The notes: a model not told the origin generated them from the sequence alone. DNA of 64,000 bases from Methylobacterium planeticum (GCF_008806345.1 NZ_VZZJ01000003.1:124001-188000), one strand, 5' to 3'. Shown: positions 7,215-17,682, counted from the first letter of the stretch. Made by a program: numbers and translations.

Positions 7215-9842
7215 GTGAGCAAGGATCCTCCGAGAACGACCGAGATCGCCGTGCACGCGCGGCTCGACCGGCTCGTGGCGCAGGCTCGTGCGGCCGGCCT
7301 GTGGGAGCGGGCGTGGCCCCTGCTCTGGCGCGGGATCGGGGTGGCCCTCGCCTTCCTGGCCGTGTCCTGGCTGGGTCTGTGGCTCGACCTGGCGCCGGTC
7401 TGGCGCATGGTCGGGCTCGGCCTGTTCGCCCTGGCGCTGGTGGCCGCCCTGGTGCCGCTCCTGCGGACGCCGCGTCTCGACCGGCGGGAGGCGCTGGCGC
7501 GCATCGACCGGGACGCCGCCACCCGCGACGGGACCGGCACGGTCCCGCTGCTGCACAACCCGGCCTCCGCCATCGAGGACACCCTCGCGGTTGGCACGCA
7601 GGATCCGGCGACGCGGGCGCTCTGGACCCTGCATCAGAGCCGGGCGGCGGCGGCCGTCGCCAGGCTGCGGGTCAGTCCGCCCCGGCCGATGATGCCGCGC
7701 CACGATCCCTACGCCCTGCGCGCCGCCCTGGTGGTGACGGCGATCGCGAGCCTGTTCGTGGCCGGCCCCGAGTGGCGCGCGCGGATCGGCAGCGCCTTCG
7801 ACTGGCACGAGCCCCCGGCCCCCGGCCCGAACTTCCGCGTCGACGGCTGGATCGACCCGCCGCTCTACACCCGGATGCCGCCCCTGATCGTGACCATCAA
7901 CGGCGCCGAGCAGCGCCTGCGCGCGCCGGTCAATTCCCAGCTCGTGGTGCGGATCGCCGGCGAGGGCGAGGCGGCGCTGACCCCGAATGCCGGCCTCAAG
8001 GCGCTGCCCGGCAAGCCCGCGCGCCCCGACCTGCGCGAGGACCGCTTCCAGCTCGTCGGCCCCCTGGCCGATCTCACCATCGCGACCGGCACGCAGAGCC
8101 AGCGCCTCGTGGTCGAGGCGATCCCCGACAACCCGCCCGAGGTGCGCAGCGTCGGCGGCCCGGAGGTGAACGGGCGCGGCACCTTCAACCTCACCTACCG
8201 GGCCAAGGACGATTACGGCATCGCCTCCGCCGAGGGGCTGGTCGAGCCGCTGCGCGCCGGGCGCTCCCTGGTGCCGCCCCCGCGCATCGCGCTGGCGCTC
8301 CCGGCCGACGCCACCGGCGAGGCGGACACCAAGACGCTCGTCGACCTCACCGACAACCCGTGGTCGGGGGCGCGGGTGCGCTTGACGATCGTGGTCAAGG
8401 ACGAGGCCGGCCAGGAGGGCCGCACCGCGCCCGCCGAGATGACCCTGCCGGCGCGTCCCTTCAAGGATCCCCTCGCCCGCGCCCTGGCGGAGGAGCGGCG
8501 CCGCCTCGTCACCGGCCCCGACGAGGGTCGCGCCCGGGTCCAGGCCGCCCTCGACGCCCTGCTGATCGCCCCCAACCTGTTCACGCCGCAGCCGAGCGTG
8601 TTTCTCGGGCTCAAGACCGCGACCGGCCGCCTGCGCCGGGCCGTGACCGACGAGAACCTGACCGAGGTGGCCGATCTCCTGTGGGAGATGGCCCTCAAGA
8701 TCGAGGACGGCGACCTCTCGGACGCGGAGAAGCAGCTTCGGCAGGCGCAGGACCGGCTCAAGGACGCGATCGAGCGCAACGCCGCCGATGACGAGATCCA
8801 GCGCCTCACCCAGGACCTGAAGCAGGCCCTCGACAAGTTCATGAAGGAGCTGGCGGAGAAGCAGCGCAAGGAGCCGCGCGACCCCTCGCAGAAGAGTCAG
8901 CAGAGCCAGCAATCGTCGAAATCCGTCACGCCCGACGACCTCGACAAGATGCTGAAGGACATGGCCGAGGCGATGAAGCGCGGCGACACAGCCGAGGCGC
9001 AGCGCCTGATGGAGCAGCTGCGCAACATCCTGGAGAACCTGCAGACCGCCGAGCAGGGGGGCAAGTCCGATCCGACCTCCCGCGAGATGCAGAAGCAGAT
9101 GAAGGATCTCGACCAGATGGCCCGCGAGCAGCAGGGCCTGCGAGACGAGACCTTCCGGGAGGGACAGGAGAAGCGCGGGGCCGATCAGGGCCAGCGCGGC
9201 CAGCGCCCGCAGCAGCGCGGCCAGCAGCCGCAGCAGGGCCAGCGCGGCCAAGGCCAGCAGGGGCAGCAGGGCCAGCAGCAGGGCCAGGACCCAAGCCAGC
9301 AGGGGCAGCGCGGCCAGGGGCAGCGCGGCCAGCAGGGCGAGGGCGGCGTCGGCGAGCGTCAGCAGGCCCTGCGCCAGCGCCTGGAAGACCTCCAGCGCCG
9401 CATGAAGGAGAACGGCATGCAGGGGGAGGAAGGCCTCTCCGATGCCGAGGACGCCATGCGGCAGGCCGAGAACGCCCTGCGCCAGGGCAAGGACGGCGAG
9501 GCGGTCGACGCGCAGGGGCGCGCCCTCGACGGGCTCAAGCGCGGCGCCGAGGGCATGGCCCAGCAGATGCAGGACATGGCCGAGGGCGAGGGCCAGGGCG
9601 AGCAGGAGGGCGGCCAGCAGCCGAGCCAGCAGGGTCAGGCCGGCGCGCGCGACGACGACCCCCTCGGCCGGCCGACCCGGGGTCGCGAGATGTCGGACGG
9701 GCGCGTGCGGGTGCCGAACGCGGACGAGTCGGCGGTGCAGCGCGCCCGCCGGATCATGGAGGAGCTGCGGCGCAAGCTCGGCGACCCGACCCGCCCGCGC
9801 GAGGAGCTCGACTACTTCGAGCGCCTGCTGCGTCGGAATTGA
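7215..9842 (+). CDS. TIGR02302/DUF4175 family large membrane protein
   Basis: An alphaproteobacterial protein of about 875 residues with an N-terminal membrane part and a long cytoplasmic or periplasmic tail. Hydrophobic helices lie at about residues 38-57, 65-84 and 170-190. A beta-rich region follows (FRVDGWIDPPLYT is typical of the family), then an Asp/Glu/Lys/Gln-rich helical tail with a Gln/Gly/Arg low-complexity tract, and a conserved C-terminal helix (RARRIMEELRRKLGDPTRPREELDYFERL, residues about 845-873). Function is unknown. The GTG at 7215 gives a family-like N-terminus; ATG 7155 is the alternative. It heads a run with the twin-TM, PagL-like and ATR genes. Confidence 0.88.
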   Translation: MSKDPPRTTEIAVHARLDRLVAQARAAGLWERAWPLLWRGIGVALAFLAVSWLGLWLDLAPVWRMVGLGLFALALVAALVPLLRTPRLDRREALARIDRDAATRDGTGTVPLLHNPASAIEDTLAVGTQDPATRALWTLHQSRAAAAVARLRVSPPRPMMPRHDPYALRAALVVTAIASLFVAGPEWRARIGSAFDWHEPPAPGPNFRVDGWIDPPLYTRMPPLIVTINGAEQRLRAPVNSQLVVRIAGEGEAALTPNAGLKALPGKPARPDLREDRFQLVGPLADLTIATGTQSQRLVVEAIPDNPPEVRSVGGPEVNGRGTFNLTYRAKDDYGIASAEGLVEPLRAGRSLVPPPRIALALPADATGEADTKTLVDLTDNPWSGARVRLTIVVKDEAGQEGRTAPAEMTLPARPFKDPLARALAEERRRLVTGPDEGRARVQAALDALLIAPNLFTPQPSVFLGLKTATGRLRRAVTDENLTEVADLLWEMALKIEDGDLSDAEKQLRQAQDRLKDAIERNAADDEIQRLTQDLKQALDKFMKELAEKQRKEPRDPSQKSQQSQQSSKSVTPDDLDKMLKDMAEAMKRGDTAEAQRLMEQLRNILENLQTAEQGGKSDPTSREMQKQMKDLDQMAREQQGLRDETFREGQEKRGADQGQRGQRPQQRGQQPQQGQRGQGQQGQQGQQQGQDPSQQGQRGQGQRGQQGEGGVGERQQALRQRLEDLQRRMKENGMQGEEGLSDAEDAMRQAENALRQGKDGEAVDAQGRALDGLKRGAEGMAQQMQDMAEGEGQGEQEGGQQPSQQGQAGARDDDPLGRPTRGREMSDGRVRVPNADESAVQRARRIMEELRRKLGDPTRPREELDYFERLLRRN
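9181..9345 (+). repeat. Gln/Gly/Arg low-complexity repeat inside the DUF4175 gene
   Basis: About 55 codons made of shuffled copies of short cag-cag-ggc-cag-cgc-ggc units, giving runs such as QRGQQPQQGQRGQ. Repetition is visible at DNA level, so the tract should vary in length between strains. It separates two charged helical segments and is probably a flexible linker. Confidence 0.8.
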
Positions 9843-9965
9843 GCGGGGCCCGCCCCTGACGGGGGCGGCCCCGAAGGCCTATGTTGCGGCTCGAAGCCCG
9901 ATCCGAGGCGGATGCCCTCGCGATCCCCGCACCCCGCCATGCCCGCATCCGAGACCGAACCTGCG

Positions 9966-10151
9966 ATGTCCGCCAACACCCTCGTCCTTCTCGCCTGCCT
10001 CGCGGTGGCGCTCGTGCTGCTGCTCGGCCTCGCCAACATGATGCGCGGCGGCAGCGCCAACCTGTCCCAGCGGCTGATGCGCCTGCGCGTGCTGCTGCAA
10101 TTCGTGGCGATCGTGATCATCATGGGCGTGGTGTGGTGGCGCTCCGCCTGA
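9966..10151 (+). CDS. Twin-transmembrane small protein (HIG1-like)
   Basis: A 61-residue protein consisting of two hydrophobic helices (about residues 3-20 and 37-55) joined by a basic loop with NMMRGGSANLSQRLMRLR. This is the twin-TM/HIG1-like family usually found just upstream of the cobalamin adenosyltransferase and etf genes in Rhizobiales, the arrangement here apart from the inserted PagL-like gene. HIG1 relatives are associated with respiratory complexes; that is family knowledge, not shown here. Upstream in-frame ATGs at 9912 and 9939 exist, but 9966 gives the canonical MSANTLV start. Confidence 0.82.
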   Translation: MSANTLVLLACLAVALVLLLGLANMMRGGSANLSQRLMRLRVLLQFVAIVIIMGVVWWRSA

Positions 10152-10312
10152 GCCGCCCCGGCTGGGGCGCACCGCAGCGGTGTGGCGAGGAGGCCGCACC
10201 GCCGGTCTAACGTGGTCCCCGGGGGATGATTTCGCGCGCTCGGTGCAGCCGGCGCCTGCCGGCCCCTGGGGCGGCGTGATACGCACATCCGGTTCAACCG
10301 GATTCGTCCTGC

Positions 10313-10930
10313 ATGACCTCCAAGCTCACCCGTATCCTGACCGGCGCCGTCGCCCTGACGGCCGCCCACAGCGTCGCGGCCGCCGATCTCGGCTACGCCC
10401 CGCCACGGGCCGCCTACGCGCCGCCGGTCCAGCCGATGAGCATCGTGTCCGAGGTCCGGATCGGCGGCTCCGTGCAGGATCCGGGCAGCGCCGAGCGCAA
10501 CACCCAGAACATCAACGGCGAAATCCTGTTCGCCAAGCCCCTCGTCAGCCTCGACCCGTTCTGGCAGGCTTTCGTGCCGCGCCCGACCGCCGGCGGCAGC
10601 TATAATTTCGGCGGCAAGACCAGCTACGGCTATCTCGGCGGCACCTGGACCGTGGAGGTCTTCCCCGAGACCCTGCGCAACACGGTCTTCCTCGAAGGCT
10701 TCTTCGGCGTCGGCTTCCACGACGGGGCCACCGGCATCAAGGCGATCACGCCGCCGGGCTTCAACGCGCTCGGCTGCAACCCGCTCTTCCGCGAGGCGGC
10801 GGCCCTGGGCTTCCGTCTCACCGAGCATTGGAGCATCATGGCCACCGTCGAGCACATGTCGAATGCGGGGCTCTGCGCCAACAACCGCGGCCTGACCAAT
10901 TTCGGCGGCAAGCTCGGCTACACGTTCTAA
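10313..10930 (+). CDS. PagL-like acyloxyacyl hydrolase / lipid A 3-O-deacylase family outer-membrane protein
   Basis: A 205-residue protein with a signal peptide (residues 1-24, ending VAAA) and an 8-strand beta-barrel pattern finishing in the outer-membrane signature GGKLGYTF. The C-terminal VEHMSNAG carries the PagL His-x-Ser pair (His181, Ser183). PagL removes the 3-O-linked acyl chain of lipid A. The catalytic Glu found about 12 residues after the Ser in PagL is not evident here (the segment reads NRGLTN), so activity is uncertain. It sits between the twin-TM gene and the ATR gene. Confidence 0.8.
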   Translation: MTSKLTRILTGAVALTAAHSVAAADLGYAPPRAAYAPPVQPMSIVSEVRIGGSVQDPGSAERNTQNINGEILFAKPLVSLDPFWQAFVPRPTAGGSYNFGGKTSYGYLGGTWTVEVFPETLRNTVFLEGFFGVGFHDGATGIKAITPPGFNALGCNPLFREAAALGFRLTEHWSIMATVEHMSNAGLCANNRGLTNFGGKLGYTF

Positions 10931-10955
10931 CAGACAATCATGGGTCGGAACGCCG

Positions 10956-11528
10956 TTGGTCACCCTCAACCGCATCTACACCCGCACGGGTGACAAGGGC
11001 ACCACCGCGCTCGCCAACGGCGAGCGCCGCTCGAAGGCGGACCTGCGGATCGAGACCTACGGCACGGTCGACGAGACCAATGCCTGCATCGGCCTCGCGC
11101 GCCTCCACGCGGAGCCGCGCCTCGACGCCCTGCTGGCGGCGATCCAGAACGACCTGTTCGATCTCGGCGCCGACCTCGCCACCCCGCCGAGCGAGGCGCC
11201 GCCGGCCTACGAGCCCCTGCGGATCGTCCCGCAGCAGGTGAAGCGGCTCGAAACCGACATCGATGCCCTCAACGCCGACCTCGCTCCGCTGAAATCCTTC
11301 GTGCTCCCGGGCGGCTCGCCGACCGCGGCGGCGCTCCACCTCGCCCGCACCGTCTGCCGCAGGGCCGAGCGCCTCGCCGTGCAACTCACGATGGTCGACG
11401 GCGAGGTGATCTCCCCCGAGGCCCTGCAGTACCTGAACCGACTCTCCGACTTCCTCTTCGTCGCCAGCCGTACCGCGAACGCGAACGGGGCCGACGACGT
11501 GCTCTGGGTTCCGGGCAAGAACCGCTGA
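10956..11528 (+). CDS. PduO-type cob(I)alamin adenosyltransferase
   Basis: A 190-residue enzyme that transfers the adenosyl group of ATP to cob(I)alamin, supplying adenosylcobalamin to mutases of the ethylmalonyl-CoA pathway and others. The N-terminal ATP loop YTRTGDKGTT, the RIETYGTVDE segment, PGG near residue 118, and the C-terminal RAERLAV and VASRTANANG blocks are diagnostic of the PduO class. The start is TTG at 10956: the nearby ATG at 10940 is in another frame, no in-frame ATG or GTG fits, and GGTCGGA lies upstream. Cofactor supply next to acyl-CoA oxidation genes (etfBA, hbd) makes metabolic sense. Confidence 0.93.
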   Translation: MVTLNRIYTRTGDKGTTALANGERRSKADLRIETYGTVDETNACIGLARLHAEPRLDALLAAIQNDLFDLGADLATPPSEAPPAYEPLRIVPQQVKRLETDIDALNADLAPLKSFVLPGGSPTAAALHLARTVCRRAERLAVQLTMVDGEVISPEALQYLNRLSDFLFVASRTANANGADDVLWVPGKNR

Positions 11529-11662
11529 CAAGAACCGCTGAGCGGAGCCGGACCGGACCCGGGCGCCCGCCCATCGGCGGACGCCGCCATCGCCGTACCG
11601 TGCATTCAAAATGTCCGCGTCGACTGTTCCCCGCAATCGGCGGGCCTTCGTCCGCGGGCGCG

Positions 11663-11691
11663 TTGACAAGGCGGAAATGGGGTCGTTACGG
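11663..11691 (+). promoter_or_regulatory. Candidate promoter for etfB-etfA
   Basis: A consensus -35 hexamer TTGACA at 11663-11668 is followed after 17-18 bases by a weak -10 (TTACGG or TACGGT). It lies in the 273-base space before etfB, about 110 bases upstream of the gene, where no coding frame is evident. The -35 is good and the -10 is poor, so this is tentative. Confidence 0.4.
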
Positions 11692-11801
11692 TCCGCCGCC
11701 CCGAATGAACGGGGCCTGATCCCTTGCGATCGCCCGCGAAGCGGCGCCGCTAGACGCGTCCGCTCGCGTGACTATTCCCGTGTCGGAGGATTGTGACCGC
11801 C

Positions 11802-12551
11802 ATGAAGGTTCTGGTGCCCGTGAAGCGGGTCGTCGACTACAACGTCAAGATCCGGGTCAAGGCGGACGGCTCGGGCGTCGAGTTGTCGAACGTCAAGATG
11901 TCGATGAACCCCTTCGACGAGATCGCCGTCGAGGAGGCGATCCGCCTGAAGGAGAAGGGCAAGGTCACGGAGATCGTCGCCGTCTCGATCGGGCCGCAGC
12001 AGGCCCAGGAGACCCTGCGCACGGCGCTCGCCATGGGGGCGGACCGGGCCATCCTGATCAAGACCGACGTGACCTGCGAGCCGCTCGCGGTCGCCAAGCT
12101 CCTCAAGGCCGTGGTCGAGAAGGAAGCGCCCCAGCTCGTCATCCTGGGCAAGCAGGCCATCGACGACGACTCGAACCAGACCGGCCAGATGCTCGCCGCC
12201 CTGCTCGGCTGGCCCCAGGGCACCTTCGCGTTCAAGGTCGAGTTCGGCGAGGGCAGCCTCGACGTCACCCGCGAGGTCGATGGCGGCCTGCAGACGGTCA
12301 GCCTCAAGCTCCCGGCCGTCGTCACCACGGACCTGCGCCTCAACGAGCCGCGCTACGCCTCGCTCCCCAACATCATGAAGGCCAAGAAGAAGCCCCTCGA
12401 GGAGCTCGCGCCCGATGCCCTCGGTGTCGACGTCACGCCGCGTCTGAAGGTGCTCAAGACCGTGGAGCCCGCGGGCCGCAAGGCCGGCGTGAAGGTCGAG
12501 TCCGCCGCCGCGCTCGTGCAGAAGCTGAAGGTCGAGGCCGGCGTCATCTAG
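11802..12551 (+). CDS. etfB: Electron transfer flavoprotein beta subunit
   Basis: A 249-residue beta subunit of ETF, which carries electrons from acyl-CoA dehydrogenases and similar flavoenzymes to ETF-ubiquinone oxidoreductase. It opens [16 protein letters not shown] and contains the AMP-binding/signature region [18 protein letters not shown] and the C-terminal [11 protein letters not shown]. Length equals the family norm. The ATG at 11802 gives the usual N-terminus; a GTG at 11793, closer to the strong CGGAGGA site at 11782-11788, would add three residues. etfA follows after 113 bases in the same direction. Confidence 0.95.
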   Translation: MKVLVPVKRVVDYNVKIRVKADGSGVELSNVKMSMNPFDEIAVEEAIRLKEKGKVTEIVAVSIGPQQAQETLRTALAMGADRAILIKTDVTCEPLAVAKLLKAVVEKEAPQLVILGKQAIDDDSNQTGQMLAALLGWPQGTFAFKVEFGEGSLDVTREVDGGLQTVSLKLPAVVTTDLRLNEPRYASLPNIMKAKKKPLEELAPDALGVDVTPRLKVLKTVEPAGRKAGVKVESAAALVQKLKVEAGVI

Positions 12552-12664
12552 GGGGCGAGCCCCTCGCGCACGGAGGGTGGGGGCCGCCCGCCCTCCGGCC
12601 CATTCCCACCACCGGCCCGCAGGCCGCCGCACGGCGCCGCGGGCCCATCACCCGAGGACGAACC

Positions 12665-13612
12665 ATGGCCACCCTCCTCTTTCTCGAGCACGAGAACGGT
12701 ACCATCCGCGACGCCAGCCTGAAGGCGCTGACCGCCGCCCAGGCGATCGGCGGCCCCATCCACGTCCTGGTGCTCGGGTCCGGCTCGAAGCCGGCCGCGG
12801 AGGCCGCCGCCAAGCTCGAGGGCGTCGAGACGGTGCTGAACGCCGAGGATGCCGTCTACGACCATGCCCTGGCCGAGCCGACCGCCGCCCTGATCGCGGC
12901 CATCGCCGAGCCCTACGACACCATCCTGGCGGCCGCCTCCACCACCGGCAAGAACGTGCTGCCGCGGGTGGCCGCCCTCCTCGACGTGGCGCAGATCTCC
13001 GACATCATCACGGTGGTGTCGCCCGACACCTTCGAGCGCCCGATCTATGCCGGCAACGCCATCCAGACGGTTCAGGCGGGGGCGGGCAAGAAGGTCATCA
13101 CGGTGCGCACCGCGGCCTTCAAGGCGGCGGGCGAAGGCGGCAGCGCCACGGTCGAGGCCGTCCCGGCGGCGGCCCCCGAGGGCGGCGGCTCGAGCTTCAA
13201 GGGCGAGGAGATCGCCAAGTCCGACCGCCCGGAACTCGCCGCGGCGCGCATCATCGTCTCGGGCGGGCGCTCGCTCGGCTCGGCGGAGAAGTTTAAGGAA
13301 CTGATCGAGCCCCTGGCCGACAGCCTCGGCGCCGCGGTGGGCGCCTCGCGGGCGGCGGTCGACGCGGGCTACGCGCCGAACGACTGGCAGGTCGGGCAGA
13401 CCGGCAAGGTGGTGGCGCCGGACCTCTACGTGGCGGTCGGCATCTCGGGGGCGATCCAGCACCTGGCCGGCATGAAGGACTCCAAGGTGATCGTGGCGAT
13501 CAACAAGGACGAGGACGCGCCGATCTTCCAGGTCGCCGATTACGGCCTCGTCGGCGACCTGTTCCAGGTGTTGCCGGAGCTGCAATCCGAAATCAGCAAG
13601 GCCAAGGGCTGA
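12665..13612 (+). CDS. etfA: Electron transfer flavoprotein alpha subunit
   Basis: A 315-residue alpha subunit of ETF, holding FAD. The N-terminal domain ([16 protein letters not shown]) pairs with EtfB; the C-terminal FAD domain carries [30 protein letters not shown] and the family signature with [16 protein letters not shown], residues about 200-275. The start at ATG 12665 follows a GAGGA ribosome site. It forms an operon with etfB, and the following hbd gene on the same strand adds a second acyl-CoA oxidation step. Confidence 0.96.
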   Translation: MATLLFLEHENGTIRDASLKALTAAQAIGGPIHVLVLGSGSKPAAEAAAKLEGVETVLNAEDAVYDHALAEPTAALIAAIAEPYDTILAAASTTGKNVLPRVAALLDVAQISDIITVVSPDTFERPIYAGNAIQTVQAGAGKKVITVRTAAFKAAGEGGSATVEAVPAAAPEGGGSSFKGEEIAKSDRPELAAARIIVSGGRSLGSAEKFKELIEPLADSLGAAVGASRAAVDAGYAPNDWQVGQTGKVVAPDLYVAVGISGAIQHLAGMKDSKVIVAINKDEDAPIFQVADYGLVGDLFQVLPELQSEISKAKG

Positions 13613-13805
13613 ACAACCTCCGGGTTTCCCGACGCTTGAGGGAACCGACGGAGTCGCAACCATTCCCGCGCATTGGGCTCCACCGCCGCGTGGGAATGTT
13701 CTAAAGACTGGGAGCGACGCGCCAGCGGCGAGCCTCGATCGCCCGCCGCGTCGACAGGAATTTCAGGGCGGCCGTCCGGCCGCGCGCCGGGGGCGTGTTG
13801 ACGAC

Positions 13806-14687
<882 letters not shown>

Positions 14688-14776
14688 GGCGAACGCCGCC
14701 CGGCCCGGAGGCGGAGCGGCGCATCGGTCTCTCCCGGAAGCGTCGGCCCGTCGGTCCCTGCCGGACCGATCCTCGA

Positions 14777-15085
14777 TCAGGGCTTCGGCTGGTTGCCGCT
14801 CGCGTTCGGCTGGGCCGGCTGGGGGTAGGAGGGATTGCCGGCCGGGACGCTGCCGCTGTTCGACGAGGCCGGGGCGTTGGACTGGCCTGTCACGGAGCCC
14901 GTCACTTCCCTGCGGGAGGCGTCCTGGCTCTGGCTCGCATGATCCTTCGGAGAATTGGCACCGTTCCACGTCAGCAGGCCGACCGTCGCGATCGCGAGGA
15001 GCACCAGGCTCGCAATCAGCACGTACAGGACGGGCTTACCCTTCGAGCCCTGACGCGCATTCTCATCGGGAAGCCGTTCAACCAT
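14777..15085 (-). CDS. Small single-pass membrane protein with disordered tail
   Basis: A 102-residue protein. Residues 1-17 are polar, residues 18-39 form one transmembrane helix (VLYVLIASLVLLAIATVGLL), and the rest is Ser/Pro/Asn/Gln-rich and probably disordered outside the membrane. I do not recognise a family. Start at ATG 15085. It lies between hbd (convergent) and the quinone oxidoreductase (same strand, upstream). Confidence 0.68.
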   Translation of the reverse strand: MVERLPDENARQGSKGKPVLYVLIASLVLLAIATVGLLTWNGANSPKDHASQSQDASRREVTGSVTGQSNAPASSNSGSVPAGNPSYPQPAQPNASGNQPKP

Positions 15086-15231
15086 TTGCAACCTCGCCTG
15101 TCCGCCCCCGCGGGGCGATCCGTGATGCCAAAACCCAAACGGATGTGGCGGCCGGAAACGCGGGGTCGCAGGCGCAAGTTCCTCTCTCCGCCGTGATCGG
15201 GTGGGGATTGGCCACCCCGGGGCTCCGCGCC

Positions 15232-16248
15232 TCAGCGCCCGGTCACCAGAAGGATCTTGCCCAGATGAGCGCTCGATTCCATCAGGGCATGGGCCTCGCC
15301 GGCCTTCTCCAGCGGGAAGGTCGCGTGGATCACCGGCTTGATCGTGCCGGCCTCGAGCTCCGGCCAGATGTCGCGGCGCAGGCCCTCGGCGATGGCGGCC
15401 TTGTCGGCCTTGGGCCGGGGCCGCAGGGTGGCGCCCGTGAAGGTGAGGCGCTTGAGCATGATCGGCGTGATGTTGAGCGCCTCGGCCTTGTAGCCGCCCA
15501 TCAGGGCGATCAGCACGAGGCGCCCCTCGACCGCGAGCGAGGCGAGGTTCCTCTGCAGGTAGCTCGCCCCGATCATGTCCAGGATCACGTCCACGCCCTT
15601 GCCGTCGGTCAGGCGCTTCACCTCCTCGGCGAAATCCGTGTCGCGGTAGTTGATGGCGGCGTCCGCGCCGAGCTCCTCGCAGAAGCGGCACTTCTCGGCC
15701 GAGCCCGCGGTGGCGAAGACGTGGGCGCCGAGCTGCTTGGCGATCTGGATCGCCGTGGTGCCGATGCCGCTCGATCCGCCGTGGACGAGGAAGATCTCAC
15801 CGGGCTTCAGGCGCCCGCGCATGATCACGTTCGCGTAGACCGTGAAGAAGGTCTCGGGCAGGCCGCCGGCCTCGACGAGGGACAGAGGCCCGGGCTTCGG
15901 CAGGCACTGGGCGGCCTCCGCCACCGCGAACTCGGCGTAGCCGCCGCTGATCGTCAGGGCGCAGACCTGGGCGCCCGGCGCCAGCCCCTGCACGCCCTCG
16001 CCGAGGGAGACGACGCGGCCCGCGACCTCGAGACCGGGGATCTCGGTCGCGTCCTTCGGCGGCGGGTACTGGCCGAGGCGCTGCATCACGTCCGGCCGGT
16101 TCACGCCGGCCGCCGCGACCTCGATCAGGACCTGCCCCGGACCCGGCTGGGGCAGCGGCGCCGTCTCGATCTTGAGAACCTCGGGGCCGCCCGCGCCGTC
16201 GAACCGGATCCGGCGCATGGTGTCGGGCAGGGACGGGGTGGCTGGCAT
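15232..16248 (-). CDS. Zinc-independent NAD(P)H-quinone oxidoreductase (PIG3/QOR type)
   Basis: A 338-residue medium-chain dehydrogenase/reductase. The GroES-like N-terminal domain has AAGVNRPDVMQRLGQYPPP, and the Rossmann domain has the NADPH loop HGGSSGIGTTAIQIAK (about residues 152-167). Cysteines of a structural zinc site are absent, as expected for the quinone-reductase branch. It probably reduces quinones or activated alkenes with NADPH. The start ATG 16248 has a perfect AGGAGG ribosome site at 16255-16260. Confidence 0.9.
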   Translation of the reverse strand: MPATPSLPDTMRRIRFDGAGGPEVLKIETAPLPQPGPGQVLIEVAAAGVNRPDVMQRLGQYPPPKDATEIPGLEVAGRVVSLGEGVQGLAPGAQVCALTISGGYAEFAVAEAAQCLPKPGPLSLVEAGGLPETFFTVYANVIMRGRLKPGEIFLVHGGSSGIGTTAIQIAKQLGAHVFATAGSAEKCRFCEELGADAAINYRDTDFAEEVKRLTDGKGVDVILDMIGASYLQRNLASLAVEGRLVLIALMGGYKAEALNITPIMLKRLTFTGATLRPRPKADKAAIAEGLRRDIWPELEAGTIKPVIHATFPLEKAGEAHALMESSAHLGKILLVTGR

Positions 16249-16355
16249 CGGGGTCCTCCTCAGGTGCCAACCTAGTTGCGGTCCGCCCGGCCGTTGGCAA
16301 GGGCGGGCGAGCGTCTCCGGCGCAATCGGCGGGCCGGAGCCTGGGGATGGCGGGC

Positions 16356-16997
16356 TCAGCGCGTGCCGTACATCCGGTCGCCGGCATCCCCCAATCCTGG
16401 GACGATGTAGCTGTGGTCATTGAGGTGGCTGTCGATGGCGGCCGTCCAGATCGGCACGTCCGGGTGGATCGCCTGCAGCCGGGCGATGCCCTCGGGGGCG
16501 GCGAGCAGGCAGACGAAGCGCAGGTCCTGCGCGCCCCGGTCCTTCAGGCGCTGGAGCGCGGCGACCGCGGAATTCGCCGTCGCCAGCATGGGATCGAGCA
16601 CCAGCACGGTGCGGTCGGCGAGGTCGGAGGGTGCCTTGAAGTAGTACTCCACCGCCTCGAGCGTCTCGGGGTCCCGGTAGAGGCCCACATGCGCGACCCG
16701 GGCGGAGGGCAGCAGCGACAGCATCCCGTCGAGGAAGCCGACCCCGGCCCGCAGGATCGGCGCGAGGACGAGCTTCTTGCCCTGGATCTGCCGGCCTTCC
16801 ATCACCTCGAGCGGCGTCTCGATCGTGACGGGCTCGAGCGGCAGGTCGCGGGTGACCTCGTAGGCGAGCAGCATCCCGATCTCGTTGAGGAGGCGCCGGA
16901 AGCCCTGCGTCGAGCGGTTCCGGTCGCGCATCAGGGTCAGCTTGTGCTGCACCAGGGGGTGGTCCACCACCGTCACCGAAGCCGTCTGACCCTGCAT
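16356..16997 (-). CDS. upp: Uracil phosphoribosyltransferase
   Basis: A 213-residue enzyme joining uracil to PRPP to give UMP in pyrimidine salvage. Family signatures: [21 protein letters not shown] at the N-terminus, [14 protein letters not shown], the PRPP loop [14 protein letters not shown] and the C-terminal uracil-binding region ending [11 protein letters not shown]. Start at ATG 16997. The frame is open to 17081, but that part is Ala/Gly-rich and lies outside the family. Stand-alone on the minus strand, downstream of the DUF2852 gene and separated from it by a terminator. Confidence 0.96.
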   Translation of the reverse strand: MQGQTASVTVVDHPLVQHKLTLMRDRNRSTQGFRRLLNEIGMLLAYEVTRDLPLEPVTIETPLEVMEGRQIQGKKLVLAPILRAGVGFLDGMLSLLPSARVAHVGLYRDPETLEAVEYYFKAPSDLADRTVLVLDPMLATANSAVAALQRLKDRGAQDLRFVCLLAAPEGIARLQAIHPDVPIWTAAIDSHLNDHSYIVPGLGDAGDRMYGTR

Positions 16998-17127
16998 CGC
17001 CGATCCCCTTGCGCGAGCCCCGGGGCCGCCCCCGGCCCCCGCGAAGGCATGCACGAAAGCGGCGGCGGCGGCCACAGGCACGGGGCGGATTCCGTCGGCC
17101 CGGATCCTCGCGTGCCCATGCGAAAAA

Positions 17128-17152
17128 GGCTCCCCGCGCGATGCGGGGAGCC
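17128..17152 (-). terminator. Rho-independent terminator of the DUF2852 gene
   Basis: A perfect 10-bp stem (GGCTCCCCGC / GCGGGGAGCC) with a 5-base loop. Read on the minus strand it is followed by TTTTT (complement of AAAAA at 17123-17127). It lies 40 bases past the DUF2852 stop and ahead of upp. Confidence 0.88.
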
Positions 17153-17191
17153 CTCGTGATGCGGCGGCGGTCCGTGGACCGGAGGTTCGGA

Positions 17192-17662
17192 TCAGACGCT
17201 CGTCGCGCCGTCCTCGCCCGGCGCCCGGCGCTTGGCCATGAAGGCGTCGAACTGCTCGCGGTCCTTGGCCCGCTTCAGCTCCTCGACGAACTCGGCGAAG
17301 GCCCGGCTCTCCTCCTGGAGGGCGCGGCGTTGCGCGTCGAGACGGTCGAGCTCGGCCTTGCGGTACTCGTCGAAGGCCCAGTTGCCGGTCTTCGGGCCGG
17401 CATTGGCCGCCTCGAAGGCACGGGCGAAGCGGGAGGCCGGGCGGGTGCCGGTGTTCCAGGAGGACACGCCGCGGCGGGCGAGGTCGCGCATCTCACCGAG
17501 GGCCGGATAGCCCGCGATCTTCCACGCGACGTAGGCGACGGCGAGCGGCCACCAGTAGATGAAGCTCACCACGATGGCGCCGATCTCGAGAGAGCGGCGG
17601 GGAAACGGGCCGCTACGGCAGGCTTTGCCGCTGGCCCAGGGGGAGGTCGAGGAAAAGCTCAC
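17192..17662 (-). CDS. DUF2852 domain-containing protein
   Basis: A 156-residue protein with one hydrophobic helix (about residues 26-50, [21 protein letters not shown]) and a cytoplasmic charged tail. The DUF2852 hallmarks are the membrane segment with WW, then [11 protein letters not shown] and [26 protein letters not shown]. Function unknown; the family is largely alphaproteobacterial. Start is GTG 17662 with GGAG upstream. A 19-bp perfect inverted repeat lies 21 bases upstream of the start and may be its operator. Confidence 0.85.
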   Translation of the reverse strand: MSFSSTSPWASGKACRSGPFPRRSLEIGAIVVSFIYWWPLAVAYVAWKIAGYPALGEMRDLARRGVSSWNTGTRPASRFARAFEAANAGPKTGNWAFDEYRKAELDRLDAQRRALQEESRAFAEFVEELKRAKDREQFDAFMAKRRAPGEDGATSV

Positions 17663-17682
17663 GGTTCACGGCTCCGATGTTA

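Noticed and set aside
7098..9251. A 717-codon minus-strand frame opposite the DUF4175 gene
   Set aside because: Composition is that of an antisense shadow (His/Arg/Gly/Leu-rich) and it ends inside the Gln/Gly repeat; the plus-strand gene has family features.
13658..13700. Terminator after etfA (CATTCCC ... GGGAATG)
   Set aside because: Only 7-bp arms, a 24-base loop and no T-run; too weak to call.
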